Assembly (NCBI GenBank): GCA_004194705.1
Contig: SADC01001005.1
Span: 372,001 to 436,000, forward strand
Reading direction: 5' to 3'
From: Ditylenchus dipsaci
Lineage: Eukaryota; Nematoda; Chromadorea; Rhabditida; Anguinidae
Length of the DNA: 64,000 bases
The translations under genes were made by a program, and so were the position numbers. Below the pieces are notes generated by a model. It saw nothing but the letters and a program-made list of their open reading frames with translations, ran no database searches and was not told the origin of the DNA. Of the stretch, positions 1 through 10,818 are shown in pieces (position 1 is the stretch's first letter; each line of letters begins with the position of its first letter).

Positions 1-1946
1 AGCTTGGTAACAGACACTCCAGTATCTTAAAGAAGTGGGATTTAAATGTAAAGTCGCAGACAGAACACTAACCAAATGCGAATTTGCGACCCTGTTCGTA
101 AGAACTTGCCCACACAATTCTCTGGTCGGCTCAACGATATAGCATATGGCGCAGGAGGATCGAATGCACTGGTAGTTCCACGGTCGGTCTTCATGATCGC
201 ATTGATTATGGGCAGCATAAACGCTGCTGTCTACCACTCCCCGTCTCAGCATGGCCCTTCACGTCCTGACCTAAACAAGTAAGATACATTTCAAAATAAC
301 AAATATATCAATCGAAAATTTCAGGCGTTATATTTAAAAGATACGCTGCCCACGGGACAATAACAAATTATTACCTTCCATGAAAATGGAATGATTTGAC
401 CCTGTATTTTTCGTGGACGAATATACTTAGCGCGCTCAACCACATTGAATAGCAATTTCTCTTCAAAACCGGCATCTTTCCAAAAACCTACAAAAAGATT
501 AATGAAGGCGACTGAAAGGCTGGAGTCAAAGATACTCGATAACAGAGATATGTCCGACGTTGTGCCCAACTAACTGCAACTTCCTCGTCCCATCGGCGAT
601 TGATAGGTAATTCATTGCGTGATCAGCATCCTCTTGAAAAGATCATCGATTACACGAACTTCTGGCACATAATTGCTAGCTGGAGGCGAGGCTGACCGCT
701 GTCTTAAAAATTTGAAAGGTCAATAGAGAAGATATATGGTCACATAAATTACCCTTCTCATGCATGTTTCCTCTACTGTGGCTTCCATCAGTATTCGAAG
801 CACCGAAATTCGCTGGACGATTTCCTCCGTCCCACCGAAATTATCTGGACGACTTTCAGCATTTACACTAGAAGGAGCACCACCGCCGCGACCAAAAGAA
901 CTGCTAGCACCGCCGCCACGACCAAAACTGCTGCCACCAACAGAGGGAAGAGGATCTGAGCGGGAACGGCTGAAGAAATATCGGAGCTGCCGCCACCAAA
1001 CGACCAAACGAGCTGCCACGACCACCACGACCGAATGAAGACGATGGAGCAGGGGCTGCAATAGAAGAAGGTGAAAGGGTGCGAAAAAAACATCATTAAG
1101 ACTTAGTACCGGCATTTGAAGTCGTTCTCCCCGACCAAAAGCACTGCCTCCAGAAGACGGAGATTGGTTGCTGGAGCATTAGAGGAATCATTGGCAGTCA
1201 CGGAACCTCCACGACCAAACGAGCTGCCACCACCACGACCGAACGAAGAAGATGAAGCAGGACCTGAAATGGAGAAGTTGAACAGGCTAAAAATCATTTC
1301 AACGAATCTACCGGCATTAAAAGTCGTTCCTCCTCGACCAAAAGCACTGCCTCCAGAAGACGGAGGATTGGTTGCTGGAGCATTAGAGGAATCATTGGCA
1401 GTCACGAACCTCCACGACCAAACGAGCTGCCACCACCACCACCGAACGAAGAAGATGAAGCAGGACCTGAAATGGAGAAGTTGAACAGGCTAAAAATCAT
1501 TTCAACGAATATTACCGCATTTGAAGTCGTTCCTCCTCGACCAAAAGCACTAGCACCAAGAAGCAGGAGCATTGGTTTCTGGAGCAAAAGCGAAATCTTC
1601 GGTAGTCGCACCACTTCCACCACCACGACCAAAGCCCCGATTACCACGACCAAATGAAGTTGAGCCTAGGGAAGTAAATTGCAGGAGCTAAATTAATGCA
1701 CTATAAAAATAATACCAGCATCAGAGGACATTACTCCACGACCGAAAGAAGTGCCGCCACCGCCAGAGAAAGAGCTGCTTGCACCTCGACTAGGACCACC
1801 GTCTCCGGAGAAAGATGGATTGGTGACCGGCACATCAGAAAACTCGCTAACAATTGCGCCACCAGCGGAAGCCTTCGAGTGTACCCACCACGATAGCCAA
1901 CTCCTCCACGAGGATTGAACGCTTGACCACGAGAACTGTCGTTCAT
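1..1946 (-). CDS. vasa: vasa/DDX4-like DEAD-box RNA helicase, 3' end beyond window
   Basis: ATP-dependent RNA helicase of the germ-line Vasa family. The start ATG is at 1946-1944 (MNDSSRGQAFNPRGG). Exons read on the minus strand: 1716-1946, 1516-1675, 1312-1466, 1110-1263, 753-1055, 536-698, 375-487, 73-270 and 1-25 (cut by the window). Introns are mostly 40-54 bp. The N-terminal half is a low-complexity SSFGRGG/GGG domain, as in Vasa. Exons at 375-698 hold the VPEVRVIDDLF linker and a Q-motif region (FEEKLLFNVV, YIRPRKIQ). Exon 73-270 holds Walker A (AETGSG then TAAFMLPIIN), with one base missing where GSGKTAAF is expected, then motif Ia EPTRELCGQ and GRKFAFG. At least five single-base frame breaks occur. 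Either this is a decaying copy or the consensus lost homopolymer bases. Family call is firm; intactness is not. Confidence 0.85.
1110..1515 (-). repeat. Tandem exon-intron cassette duplication in vasa-like gene
   Basis: Two near-identical units of about 203 bp (1110-1311 and 1312-1515), each one FGRGG-coding exon plus one 48-49 bp intron starting GTAGATTCG or GTAATATTCG. The copies differ largely by single-base length changes, for example cacggaacc at 1200 against cacgaacc at 1402, and gacggagatt at 1157 against gacggaggatt at 1357. A third, more diverged copy is exon 1516-1675. The domain therefore grew by duplicating whole exons with their introns. Confidence 0.85.
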
Positions 1947-2375
1947 CTTGATTTGCTTTAGCTTGATAACTTCTTTTCAAACTCTAAACAGTGAAGTAAA
2001 CATCGTGAGAACTGACATAATAAGCAAAAATTGTTTGGCAGTTAACTGAAAAATTAATGATACAACCTATCCATAGAGAATACTTGACGAGCTAACTAAG
2101 CTTTTTTCCGACAAAAATGTGCCTTTCACTTAAATACCGTATCCGCTTTAATTATCAGCCATGGTCCATGGCATTTTAGCCTCTTTTTTTTCAACCTCTA
2201 AAAAGTCTTGACACAATCGGTTAAAGATGAGATTATCCCACTAATTAGGGTGATTTAGGGGTGGGAGGGGAGGAGGGGTGGGAAGACGCCCTTAATCCGA
2301 GTATTTTAGGCTGCCCCAAAATTAGGGGACCTGCCTAGAATAGGCGACCTGCCTAATTTAAGCGGCTTTTTTATA
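1947..2375. other. 5' flank of vasa-like gene, no gene seen
   Basis: AT-rich sequence upstream of the vasa-like start. Contains poly-T stretches and a G-rich patch near 2250-2290. No coding signal or repeat boundary recognised. Confidence 0.4.
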
Positions 2376-3190
2376 ACAGGGGGACCAAGACAAATTTTTT
2401 AAATTTTTTCACGATCACAATCTAAAAATGGCTGTAAGTACTTTCTCCCTCCAAATTATTCTTTTACCCCCTCCAAATCATTCATTTATCCCCCCAATCG
2501 TAAAATGGAGTATTTCTAGGTGTTTTATGTTGTAAAATTTTTTCTTTTTATCATCATGTAGCCCTGAATCTCTAGTTTCTCATAAGCTACCAAATGACCC
2601 CTTGTTGTTGAAAAATTTTTTAGAAACACACATTTTTATGAAATAGGAGTCGTTTCATAAAAACGGGTATTTCTCAAAAAAAATTCAACAACAAGGAGTC
2701 AGTTGGTAGCTTATCAGAAACAAGAGATTCAAGGCTACATGATGATCAAAAGAAAAAAATTTACGACATAAAAAGTTTTTATTAAAAACACCTAGAAATA
2801 CTCATTTTTACGATTTGGGGATAAATGAATGATTTAGAGGGGTAAAAGAATAATTTGGAGGGTAAAACAATTTGAGCCATCTAAAAATCTGGTGTTCGAA
2901 CGTCTTCAGCACAGTCGATTTGCATGTGAAAGTGCTCTCAAACATGAAAAAAACTACCAAGTTTTAAATTCCACTAAAGACAACAATGATTTCAACAAAG
3001 ATTTTTCCGTAAAATATTTTTTGATGAATTTAAATTGGATTTAAAATTTGTCATCTGGTTCCGAGTTGTAAAAGCACTTTCACATGCAAATCGACTGTAC
3101 TGAACACGAATCCGCTGTCAGATTTTATGGTTGTGAATTGTGATCGTGAAAAATATTTTAAAAAATTTGCCTTGGTTCCCCTGTGGTTTC
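2376..3190. repeat. Nested foldback with GGGGGACCAAGGCAAA ends
   Basis: Outer arms 2376-2430 (aacagggggaccaagacaaa) and 3136-3190 (aaatttgccttggttcccctg) are inverted copies. Inner arms at about 2430-2620 and 2690-2890 pair again (repeats of ccaaatcattcatttatccc). A third small palindrome at 2900-3110 pairs tcgatttgcatgtgaaagtg with its inverse. The same terminal module recurs at 4297, 4480, 7360 and 55532, so it belongs to a dispersed family. Confidence 0.7.
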
Positions 3191-3196
3191 TAATTT

Positions 3197-3636
3197 TAAT
3201 TTCTCTGTCATCCTCGTCTCCTGACTTTTCCACCTGCTGTCTGGGTTCGGAGTCCTGGCCATCTTCCAGGAGCACCATCTCGCTGGCTCCATCCTCCAAA
3301 GTCAGGGCTGTGAAGCCGCCGCCTGTGGGCCTTCTTCTCAGCACCAAAATTGAGTGGCGCTGTCCAGTGGGGATTATGGCCTGACTGCTTTTTCGGACTA
3401 CACACTGACCCTGGTTTAGGTCGGAGGGCGCTGAAGAGGTGGATTTTAAGGTGGGGTGAAGGACTGTCTTTAATTTGAATTTGGACAGGGAAGCCATTGT
3501 AACGTCTTGATAGTTGCTGGTGAGTGCTGCTACTACTGCTCCGTCTGGGATTAGCTACTCCGTGGTGGACGGCTACAGGAGCCACTTCCGGGTAGATTGG
3601 CAGACAGTAGTCAACGGTGTGGTAGTCATCTATACT
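3197..3636 (-). CDS. Hypothetical exon, possibly part of a minus-strand gene
   Basis: An acceptor (cacactgcag) precedes 3636. The reading frame opens IDDYHTVDYCLPIYPEVAP and continues ANPRRSSSSSTHQQ, NGFPVQIQIKDSPSPHLK. After a likely frame break near 3380 the other frame continues RRRPTGGGFTALTLEDGA and EDGQDSEPRQQVEKSGDEDD up to the foldback at 3190. Composition (Ser, Pro, acidic tail) and lack of stops over 440 bases suggest real coding sequence. I recognise no domain. An alternative reading starts at ATG 3497. It may belong with the exon at 4983-5270, but the phases do not clearly join. Confidence 0.4.
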
Positions 3637-4296
3637 CTGCAGTGTGAAAATTATCAAAATATGTTAATGACTTCAGAAAATTTTTCCCGAGGTTCCAAAA
3701 CTAAAATTTTGACCAAGAGCCCTATTACTAAATTTCGGAGAACCCCATTTCCTTATTTCTCATTTTTAGCACTGTGATTTTTTCAACATTAATTTTAGAT
3801 GTTTAAAGATTATAAAAGTTTTTATTTTGGACAAGACGTTTTTTTTAATTTGTTGTTTTTTATATAAAAGTAACCATTGATGTGTAATCTTTTTTTAATG
3901 CCCCAGCAGCTGAAATTTCTCACAATTTGAGCTACAAAGCTTAATTCTGATTACGATGATGTGACATTAAGTAAAAGTGTCAAGATTGTGCCAAAAAGTG
4001 CCTACTTTAGGTGAAGGCAACCAAGTATTGGCGGGTCTTGAAAAAAAGGCTCAGTCTCAAAAGCTTTTTTTGGATTTTTAAAAAAAGCATTAAAATCAAG
4101 GCTTGGGAATGTCCTTTATTTGAACATTTGTTCTTTATATTAATCACGAAATCTTTATAATTTTTGAGATTTTACATTAAAATATTTATTTTTGGCGCTC
4201 AGAAATCAATAAGCACTGGCAAAAATAGCACTTTTTGACGAAATGTCCTTTATTTTGCAAAAAATGTCCTAGCCCTGTATGATAATAGAGGGGTTT
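3637..4296. other. AT-rich non-coding stretch
   Basis: No convincing coding sequence. Contains poly-T/A tracts and a diverged copy of a cactttttgacgaaatgtcc motif near 4231-4250 that also occurs near 31620-31690, so at least part is an old repeat. Confidence 0.35.
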
Positions 4297-4492
4297 GCCT
4301 TGGTCTCCCCTGTTGTTTTTCATTGTGATTTTTTAGGCAAAAGCTACTCTAGGATAGGCCAGCGTATGTGAGGATGGACTTAAACGTAAGTCTAAACATA
4401 TTTTGAGTCCGTGCTAACATACGCTGGCCTACCCTCGCATGAGCCAAATGACGAAAAAGTCTTAAAACAACAACATGGAGACCAAGGCAAAA
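4297..4492. repeat. Palindromic MITE with TTGCCTTGGTCTCCCCTG end
   Basis: Left end tttgccttggtctcccctg and right end catggagaccaaggcaaa are inverted copies. Inside, ggccagcgtatgt (4361) pairs with acatacgctggcc (4419). The internal acgctggcctaccc module is also found in elements at 7317, 8851 and 24503 that have other ends. Confidence 0.65.
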
Positions 4493-4549
4493 AAGTTTGA
4501 AACAAATTTATTATTAAAAAATATCAAAACTGAAAATATTATTTGGTAG

Positions 4550-4980
4550 TACAGTCAAACCTCGATTTAGTGGTACCCCCAAAAGTTCGTTCCCGCCTAG
4601 GGTCCGACACTTTTTTTAACCCAATTTGCAAAATATTTTATCGATTCTGTTATGATAGTCTGGTCGCAAATATCGTGAGGATTCCGATTTTGCCGATTGT
4701 TTTTTGAAAAGTAAACGAATTTTTGGTTAAAAAAGTGAAACCTCGATATAGTGGCACCCCTTTTTTGAAAACAGGTGCCACTATATCGAGGTTTCACTTT
4801 TTTAACCCAAAATTCGTTTACTTTTCAAAAAACGATCGGCAAAATCGGAATCTTCACGATATTTGCGACCAGACTGTCATAACAGAATCGATAAAATATT
4901 TTGAAAATTGGGTTAAAAAAGTGTCGGACCCTAGGCGGGAACGAACTTTTGGGGTTCCACTAAATCGAGGTTTGACTGTA
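4550..4980. repeat. TA-flanked palindromic MITE (CAGTCAAACCTCGATTTAG ends)
   Basis: A nearly perfect 430-bp palindrome. It starts TAcagtcaaacctcgattta and ends with the inverse followed by TA, as expected for a TA target duplication of the Tc1/mariner/pogo type. A second, related end sequence (gtgaaacctcgatatagtgg) forms the centre at 4735-4800, so one MITE end is nested inside the other. Subterminal text ttcgttcccgcctagggtc recurs in other copies at 19213, 31770 and 48285. Confidence 0.8.
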
Positions 4981-4982
4981 CC

Positions 4983-5270
4983 AAAATGTTGACTTGAAAG
5001 GATGTGGTTCATTGACATCCATGCCGACCATATCCAAGTTTAAGGTGGTCGCCAGAGTTTTTCCACACTTAAACAGGAAATCGTTGCTCTCACTATTGCT
5101 TCTATTGTCCTCTGGGGTTATAGTGTAGAAAAAATTATTGGTGGGAGTAGTTATACTACCGGTGGGTGACCTTTGAATTGGACTACTACTATTTTGTGGA
5201 GAGCTGGTTTTGTAGATTTTGGAGGTGTAGAATTGATCCGCATTTTCTAATGGAATGTCCAGGGAATTAT
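4983..5270 (-). CDS. Hypothetical exon abutting a MITE
   Basis: Open reading frame of 96 codons entered through a good acceptor (tgtttgttag before 5270): NSLDIPLENADQFYTSKIYK, then a Ser/Thr/Pro-rich stretch (SSPQNSSSPIQRSPTGSITT), then ESNDFLFKCGKTLATTLNLD and NEPHPFKSTFW. It runs up to gtacag at 4982, where the donor GT consists of the g before the MITE plus the T of the MITE's TA duplication. No domain recognised. Could be an internal exon of a larger minus-strand gene whose other exons are outside or at 3197-3636. Confidence 0.4.
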
Positions 5271-6020
5271 CTAACAAACATTTTACACAACAAAAAAGTG
5301 GTCAAGGTGCTGAAGCCTTAGCGAAAATGAGAGAAATGCCAAAATGCAAAATTTTTTAGTGCAATCTTATTTACTTTTGCAGGATGTGTCAAGAAATTTG
5401 TCTACTTTCAAATGGTCACAACTTTATTCTAGGACGAGTTCCAATTTCTGTAAACGCAGAACGACTCAGCTTGGCGTAAAAAATTTTCAGTATGTAAAAT
5501 TGAAAGCACGATTTTTGATTGGTCCTCCCTGTGGTTGGGCCTTGTCCATCTTTATACCAGGACCCAAACCACATGGTGTGATCGAGCTAAAACTGTATTT
5601 TTGACTTTATACACATAAAAATTGCTATGAATAAATGAGTCGATTGGCGTTAACAGAATTTCCGAATTCGACTTACAAGGGTGGGATGCTGACTGTGACC
5701 TGGGGTTTTTTCGATGACTTTTTTATGCGCGTATTCCTGTAGAGCGTGCCCAAATCTCATGAGAGTTTGGCTCCCCACCTCTGAAACTCAATAAAAATTT
5801 TGGGAATAACCCATGGCCCAAGGGTCAGCTATGAAAAACCATTATATGGTCACCGAGGTGTTTTTGGAACTTCGAGTGACCAAAAATAAGTTGACCCCTG
5901 AATTCTTAAACGTCAGATTATCAGCCAAAATACTCAAAAGTAAGAGTTGAAATTTCGAGCTGGAATTTCTGGATTTTCGAAACAAGACCTATGCAAAAAA
6001 AGTTACGATCGTTTAAGTAC
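5271..6020. other. Repeat remnants, no gene seen
   Basis: Contains fragments of foldback families seen elsewhere: ttggtcctccctgtgg at 5519, and ctgactgtgacctgggg with gagagtttggctccccacc at 5690-5780. The latter pair occurs as an intact palindrome around 40970-41490. Nothing coding was recognised. Confidence 0.45.
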
Positions 6021-6337
6021 GTCCTAACACGGTACGTGTCATTTCGCCCCACGACCCTTTCGCCCCATGGTACACTTCGCCCCATCCCGACAAAAAGGGA
6101 CACTTCGCCCCATCCCGATAGAAGTGAACACTTCGCCCCATCTCAATAAAAAGGGACACTTCGCCCCGCCTGTGTAAAAATGGACACTTCGCCCCGCCTA
6201 GACAAAAAGGGCACTTCGCCCCATCTCGATAAAAAGGGACACTTCGCCTCATCTAAATAAGATACTAATCGTAACAACTAAATTTAGATTCCGCACATTT
6301 ATCTCATCAAAGAAACATCAAGAAACAACTATAACAG

Positions 6338-6777
6338 TTAACAAATTGAGATAGAGAGGCTGATTTTTTCCTTTACTGATCCATAGTGATGTTGTAAGCC
6401 AGCTTCAGCAAAGTTGTTGGTTCGATCTTCACCTGCCAAAGTTCTTTCATAGCATGACCACCAGTTAACTGGGAAAAGAGGAGGATTCATTGCCGTTCCT
6501 AAAATAACGAATTAGAGGAGCACCAAACCTAAACTAAAATATATTCCAGCGTAATTTCTTCCGAACCAATCTAGCACAGGAGCTAGCACCGGTTCGCCTG
6601 CGAGTAAATGAGCGCGAAGTGTTGCTGCTGAATAGGCACCTCGACAATTGGTGCGACTGGGAATTGACCGATTGCGTTCTGAAGAAAGGCCAAAAGATCG
6701 TTAGCATCCATCCCCACGGCTTCACCGAGAGCACCAAAACTCAAACGACCCTCACGAAGAAAATCTCGAGCGTCCAT
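6338..6777 (-). pseudogene. MULE-like transposase C-terminal remnant
   Basis: Two exons: 6535-6777 (ATG at 6777, MDARDFLREGRLSFGALGEA ... APIVEVPIQQQHFA) and 6338-6498, with a 36-bp intron. One base appears missing near 6605-6612, after which the frame reads HLLAGEPVLAPVLDWFGRNY. Exon 2 reads MNPPLFPVNWWSCYERTLAG then EDRTNNFAEAGLQHHYG, ending at stop 6338-6340. The block YERT-x-RTNN-x-x-E resembles the end of MULE-type DDE transposases, where E of RTNNxxE is catalytic. N-terminal DNA-binding and first DDE residues are absent, so this copy cannot be autonomous. Confidence 0.65.
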
Positions 6778-6827
6778 AACTAAACACAAAAGAATAGCGA
6801 AATAAAAAGATGACAGCAGTAATAAAC

Positions 6828-7014
6828 TACAGTCAAACCTCGATATAACGACACCCCAAGGGACCGGCCTAAGGGTGTCGTTATATCGAGGTGTCGTTAT
6901 ATCGAGGATTCATTTGACTAGACCTTAGTCAAAGCTGACCAAATTGGTCCATTTTCGGGTGTCGTTATATCGAGGGTGTCGTTATATCGGTATTTATATC
7001 GAGGTTTGACTGTA
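6828..7014. repeat. TA-flanked MITE (CAGTCAAACCTCGATATAACG ends)
   Basis: Begins TAcagtcaaacctcgatata and ends with its inverse plus TA. The subterminal tandem copies of ggtgtcgttatatcgag make several possible hairpins. Nested inside the 6030-7308 element, so it inserted later. Confidence 0.75.
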
Positions 7015-7317
7015 GTACGAAAAAATAATCAGTGCTAAGCACCGTAAAAAAGGGTTTTTAAATCCTTTTTGTCCTGATTCGCTCGGGTGGGGCGAAGTGT
7101 CCCTTTTTATCGAGATGGGGCGAAGTGCCCTTTTTGTCTAGGCGGGGCGAAGTGTCCATTTTTACACAGGCGGGGCGAAGTGTCCCTTTTTATTGAGATG
7201 GGGCGAAGTGTTCACTTCTATCGGGATGGGGCGAAGTGTCCTTTTTGTCGGGATGGGGCGAAGTGTACCATGGGGCGAAAGGGTCGTGGGGCGAAATGTC
7301 CGTGTCCGGTCCTAACA

Positions 7318-7904
7318 TACGCTGGCCAACCCTTGCCTAAGCCTAAAAAATCACAAAAAACAACAGGGGGACCAAGGCAAACCCCATCCCATCAAGAGAT
7401 AGGGCCGCAACCTGCCTGAGACCATTTTTCATAAATTGATTTTCGAATTAGATGGTGACACATAATTATAGGAAATACGGTGAAGTGTAATTCACTTGCC
7501 TAGACTCTCCGATTTCGAATACAAAAATCTTCACAAAAAGTTATGACAAAAAATTCACTCATCCAATGATAATGGACCATTCTGTAAAATTGCAACCTTA
7601 AAAGTAGGTTTCAATGAAGGTGGAGGGATGGATAGAGGGGCTACAAAACTAGCTCTAGGATTTGCAGCTGTGCTCGGCGACAGCTGGTTAGGCGTTTTAT
7701 TGGATGCCAGCACCAGGTATCATGGTTTTGGTTATTTTAATCAAAAAATTTTTTTTTAAATCGGCGTCCGGGGCCGGAAAACGTGCTTTTTGTATGTTTT
7801 AGGTGCTAAAATGCCAAAGAGGAAAATGCTAACGAGAGAACTTTTTCACCATTTATTTACCCGATCAGATTATTAGACACATCAGTTGAACAGTTTACAA
7901 GATT
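7318..7904. other. Repeat fragments and possible exon
   Basis: 7318-7390 carries the acatacgctggcc and gggggaccaaggcaaa modules. On the plus strand 7622-7717 reads a short open stretch (GATKLALGFAAVLGDSWLG) followed by a donor-like ccag/gtatca. It is too short to call. The remainder is AT-rich. Confidence 0.3.
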
Positions 7905-8538
7905 CTATTTCTTTGAAATCTTGGTGCTTCGAGCCTTCTTGCTAGACTTGGACATCTGAGCAGCGCTCTTCTTATTCCTGGTTAGCTTGCCTTTGATCAC
8001 AGAATGACTAGCAGAACGGTTACTGGAAGAAGAAGCTTCAGCTTGCTGTTGATTCAGAATGTCGTTTAGATTCAGCGTCAATCCCTTGTTGGCAGAATCA
8101 TGAGAACTCACCCCATCTGGCATCTAAATATAATTAAAGTTAGGGATTATAAGCAAACAGAAACTAGCCAAATCATACCACAAAGTTCAGACTTAGGTTG
8201 AGATTGACCACCATAGGCTGCTTTTGAGACGACTGCTTACTTCGACGACCCCCTTGCACTGCAACAGACGATTTTGAGCGAAGCTTGCCTGAAGGCTGAG
8301 ACAGGGCGCTTGAACGGCTGGAGACAGAGGCACTGAAAAACAAGGTTAAATAACAGGGTGATAATTTATTTGAAGGATACCCAGACTTGGAATCCTTTTC
8401 GATCGGCGCTGGCTTCTTCACACTTTTCTTGACCGAAACCTTCTTCGAGGAAACTTTCCTCCCACCGATGGGAGTCTTGCTCAAGCGCTTTTTCACCACC
8501 ACCTTCGATTTCTTTCCATCAGCACCATCAGCGGCCAT
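7905..8538 (-). CDS. Small Lys/Ser-rich basic (probably nuclear) protein
   Basis: Three clean exons: 8381-8538, 8179-8332 and 7905-8123, with introns of 48 and 55 bp; phases join without a break. The N-terminus (MAADGADGKKSKVVVKKRLS ... KKVSVKKSVKKPAPIEKDS) is rich in basic clusters. The middle is Ser/Arg/Gln-rich (GGRRSKQSSQKQPMVV). It continues VNLNLSLNFV, ANKGLTLNLNDILNQQQ and ends in a Lys/Ser tail (KKARSTKISKK). Length about 177 residues. I recognise no family. Composition suggests a chromatin or RNA-binding nuclear protein, which is inference. Unlike several neighbours it reads through intact, which helps calibrate the frame breaks elsewhere. Confidence 0.75.
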
Positions 8539-8723
8539 ATTTCTTTGAGGTCAAGAGCAGAGTAGACGAAGAGACGAGGACACACGACTGCTGCAGCAAA
8601 CAAGAATGAAGTTTCGTACTCAATCTCAGCCTTTTATAGCACTCTCGGCTAAAAAAGGTTAGATAAAAATAAAATTCGCCGCAGGACAAGAAATCAATTG
8701 CTAATTTGGGGTTTAAAATTTTG

Positions 8724-8964
8724 GACGCTAGTAGCGAATACACCCCCCCCCCCTAACGATTTTCACTTTTTTTACTTTAGTAAAAAGTACCCAAATATAT
8801 GTCCCAGACCCCGGAAAATGTGCGCAAACTCTTCATTAGTCACAACTTCCGTACGCTGGCCTACCCCAAGCCTAAGGGCTAAGCCTAAACTTGTTGTTTG
8901 CAAGGGTAGTTACAGCAATTTTTAAAGGTCGGATGCTTGGGGGGGGGGTTTCGCTACTAGCGCC
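8724..8964. mobile_element. hAT-type MITE, copy 1
   Basis: 241-bp element with ends GACGCTAGTAGCGAATAC and, reverse-complemented, GGCGCTAGTAGCGAAACC, flanked by an exact 8-bp direct repeat aaattttg (8716-8723 and 8965-8972). An 8-bp duplication is the hAT signature. C/G homopolymers sit next to both ends. A second copy in opposite orientation is at 24400-24641. Confidence 0.85.
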
Positions 8965-9192
8965 AAATTTTGAGGTCGCTTGCTGCTTAGAAAAAAGGGA
9001 GCCTCTTGGATTTCTATAAGCTTTTTTATAGCTAATGTGGTTGTGTAAAAGTTGCATCTATTGAAAAATATTCCGTATTGTCAAACCTCAGATATCAGAC
9101 CACCTTACTGACCGGCCAAAGCCGTCCCTACATTGATGGTCACCTTACATCAGAGTTCGACTAGCTCATTCGCTTGTCGAATCATTTTTCTT

Positions 9193-9569
9193 ATTAAAGG
9201 GGGGGGGGAAGCCATTTAGGTTTGAAAAATTGGCTTCCATGGCGCAGTGCGTAAGTGCTCGCATTTTTCGGCCCAAAATGGTGTTTTTTTGGTGTTGCAG
9301 TTTCAAACCCACGTAGGGGCGCACTATTTTTTTTTTTTTGGCTTTTTTGGGCAGTTTAAAGGTAATTAGACTTTTTCGACGCCAGAATCGGGATCAGCGA
9401 CCCAAATTACCTCTAAACTGGCCAAAAAAGCCAAAAAAATAGTGTGCCCCTACGTGGGTTTGAACCTGCAACACCAAAAAAACACCATTTTGGGCCAAAA
9501 ACGCGAGCACTTACGCACTGCGCCATGGAAGCCACTTTTTCAAACCTAAATGGCTTTCCGCCCCTTTAA
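9193..9569. repeat. Foldback built from two tRNA-like sequences
   Basis: Arms 9193-9345 and 9410-9569 are inverted copies. Each contains a tRNA-like segment: an A-box-like tggcgcagtgcgtaagtgc and a B-box-like ggttcaaacccacg (minus strand at 9444-9460). The spacing and long T-rich middle do not give a standard anticodon arm, so I call a tRNA-derived repeat and not a functional tRNA. Confidence 0.55.
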
Positions 9570-10182
9570 CTGCTTGATGATCTGCGAAATTTTTGTCAAT
9601 TTTCGAATCGGCGGGGACCACCAGACTACCGTGAGCATGCTCTTTGAAAAGCAGCAATCTTTCACCTGCTAGCAATAATGTTATCGAATTAATGAGATAA
9701 TGTCCCATGATTGCTTGTTTCTAATAAACTGTGTGTCGTGTTGTTCATTTTCTAATGGCTAACAGGGTTTTTGGGCAGCCGGTTTAGCTTTCCAGTTCCG
9801 ATATTTTAATTTCTAGCTCAAATACTATTCAGATCAGAGCTATCTATATTTCCTGAAAATATGTCTTTGTTGGAAATTTTCCATGATTTTTTTCCTTTAT
9901 TTTCTCCGAATTTTTACAGTGCCTTCATTTCTCCAATTGCTAAGCCTAATGTATGAGTGTCTGTTAATGTGAATATTCAATTATAATTATAATTATTAGT
10001 AAATATTATTGTTGTCCACATACTAGTGCTCGAACCAATTTTTTTTGAAAAGTAATCTCATAAGTGGAACGTAAGCAAATGAAATGGTTTTAACATTCCA
10101 ATCCAATATATAGTTTTGCGGAACAATAAAACAAAAAATTTGCTCATCCAAAAAATTAGTGTGATTGTGGAGAATTAAGTAG
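9570..10182. other. Non-coding stretch
   Basis: AT-rich. No gene, RNA or clear repeat boundary recognised. Confidence 0.35.
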
Positions 10183-10315
10183 GGTTGGGTAATTCTCCGG
10201 AGAAATACTTTCCGGGTAATTACCCGGGTAATTACCCAAGTAATTACCGAGAAATAAGGCCGGAAAATTATTTTTCCGGGTAATTACCCGGGTAATTACC
10301 ATTCAACCAACCCTA
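10183..10315. repeat. Palindromic MITE with AGGGTTGGG ends
   Basis: Left agggttgggtaattctcc pairs with right attcaaccaaccctag. Internal tandem copies of ccgggtaattacccggg are themselves palindromic. Confidence 0.6.
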
Positions 10316-10818
10316 GAATTAAGCTGACATTCTTTGATAAATTAAAATGCTTCTTACTTTTTCCTCTTTCAAAAGACTTATCTCTTTGCTTGCTCAGGTG
10401 GTGTTTCAGGTGGAAGATAGGCTGGATGTAAAATAATTTGAGCCAAAAAAAAATCTCGCCGAGAAGCAGAAATTCATGTTTTTGGAACGGATGTGAACAC
10501 ATATAGAGGCAATATAATTTTATTTGCTAATATTATACAGTGATTCGTGCTTTTTCCTAGAGCCTTTTTATGTAGTAATTCCTTAAGCCGGGTACAGACG
10601 GGTGGTGGACCAGGGAATCTAGTTTCCAGGTTTTCCCTGGTATACAATCCGGGTAATTTTGTCAAAAATGACAAGGTTCAGGTACTTGACCGCGTGTTAA
10701 CCTAGTAGAAAGAAGTAAAACGTGACAAAAAATTCCAGTCTATCTACATATAGTATTTGAACTCGTGTCAGTCACACTTTTTGAATTCCAGCCAATAATT
10801 TTTTCGCCTACTTTTTGG

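Larger units (their letters stand above)
6030..7308. mobile_element. MULE-type foldback element with tandem-repeat arms
   Basis: The element is flanked by an exact 9-bp direct repeat gtcctaaca (6021-6029 and 7309-7317). Ends are CGGTACGTGTCATTTCGCC (left) and, reverse-complemented, CGGACACGGACATTTCGCC (right). Both arms (about 6030-6255 and 7087-7308) are arrays of a roughly 29-bp unit around TGGGGCGAAGTGTCCC, inverted relative to each other. Between them lies a transposase remnant (6338-6777) and a later TA-MITE (6828-7014). A 9-bp duplication and long inverted arms are typical of Mutator-like elements. Confidence 0.85.

Noticed and set aside
3197..3640. Grainyhead/CP2 transcription factor (because of NGFPVQIQIKDS)
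   Set aside because: The family's cysteine-containing block and flanking motifs are absent; similarity is too short.
6013..7419. Frames repeating MGRSVPFYRDGAKCPF
   Set aside because: Arm repeats of the 6030-7308 element; they overlap the array exactly.
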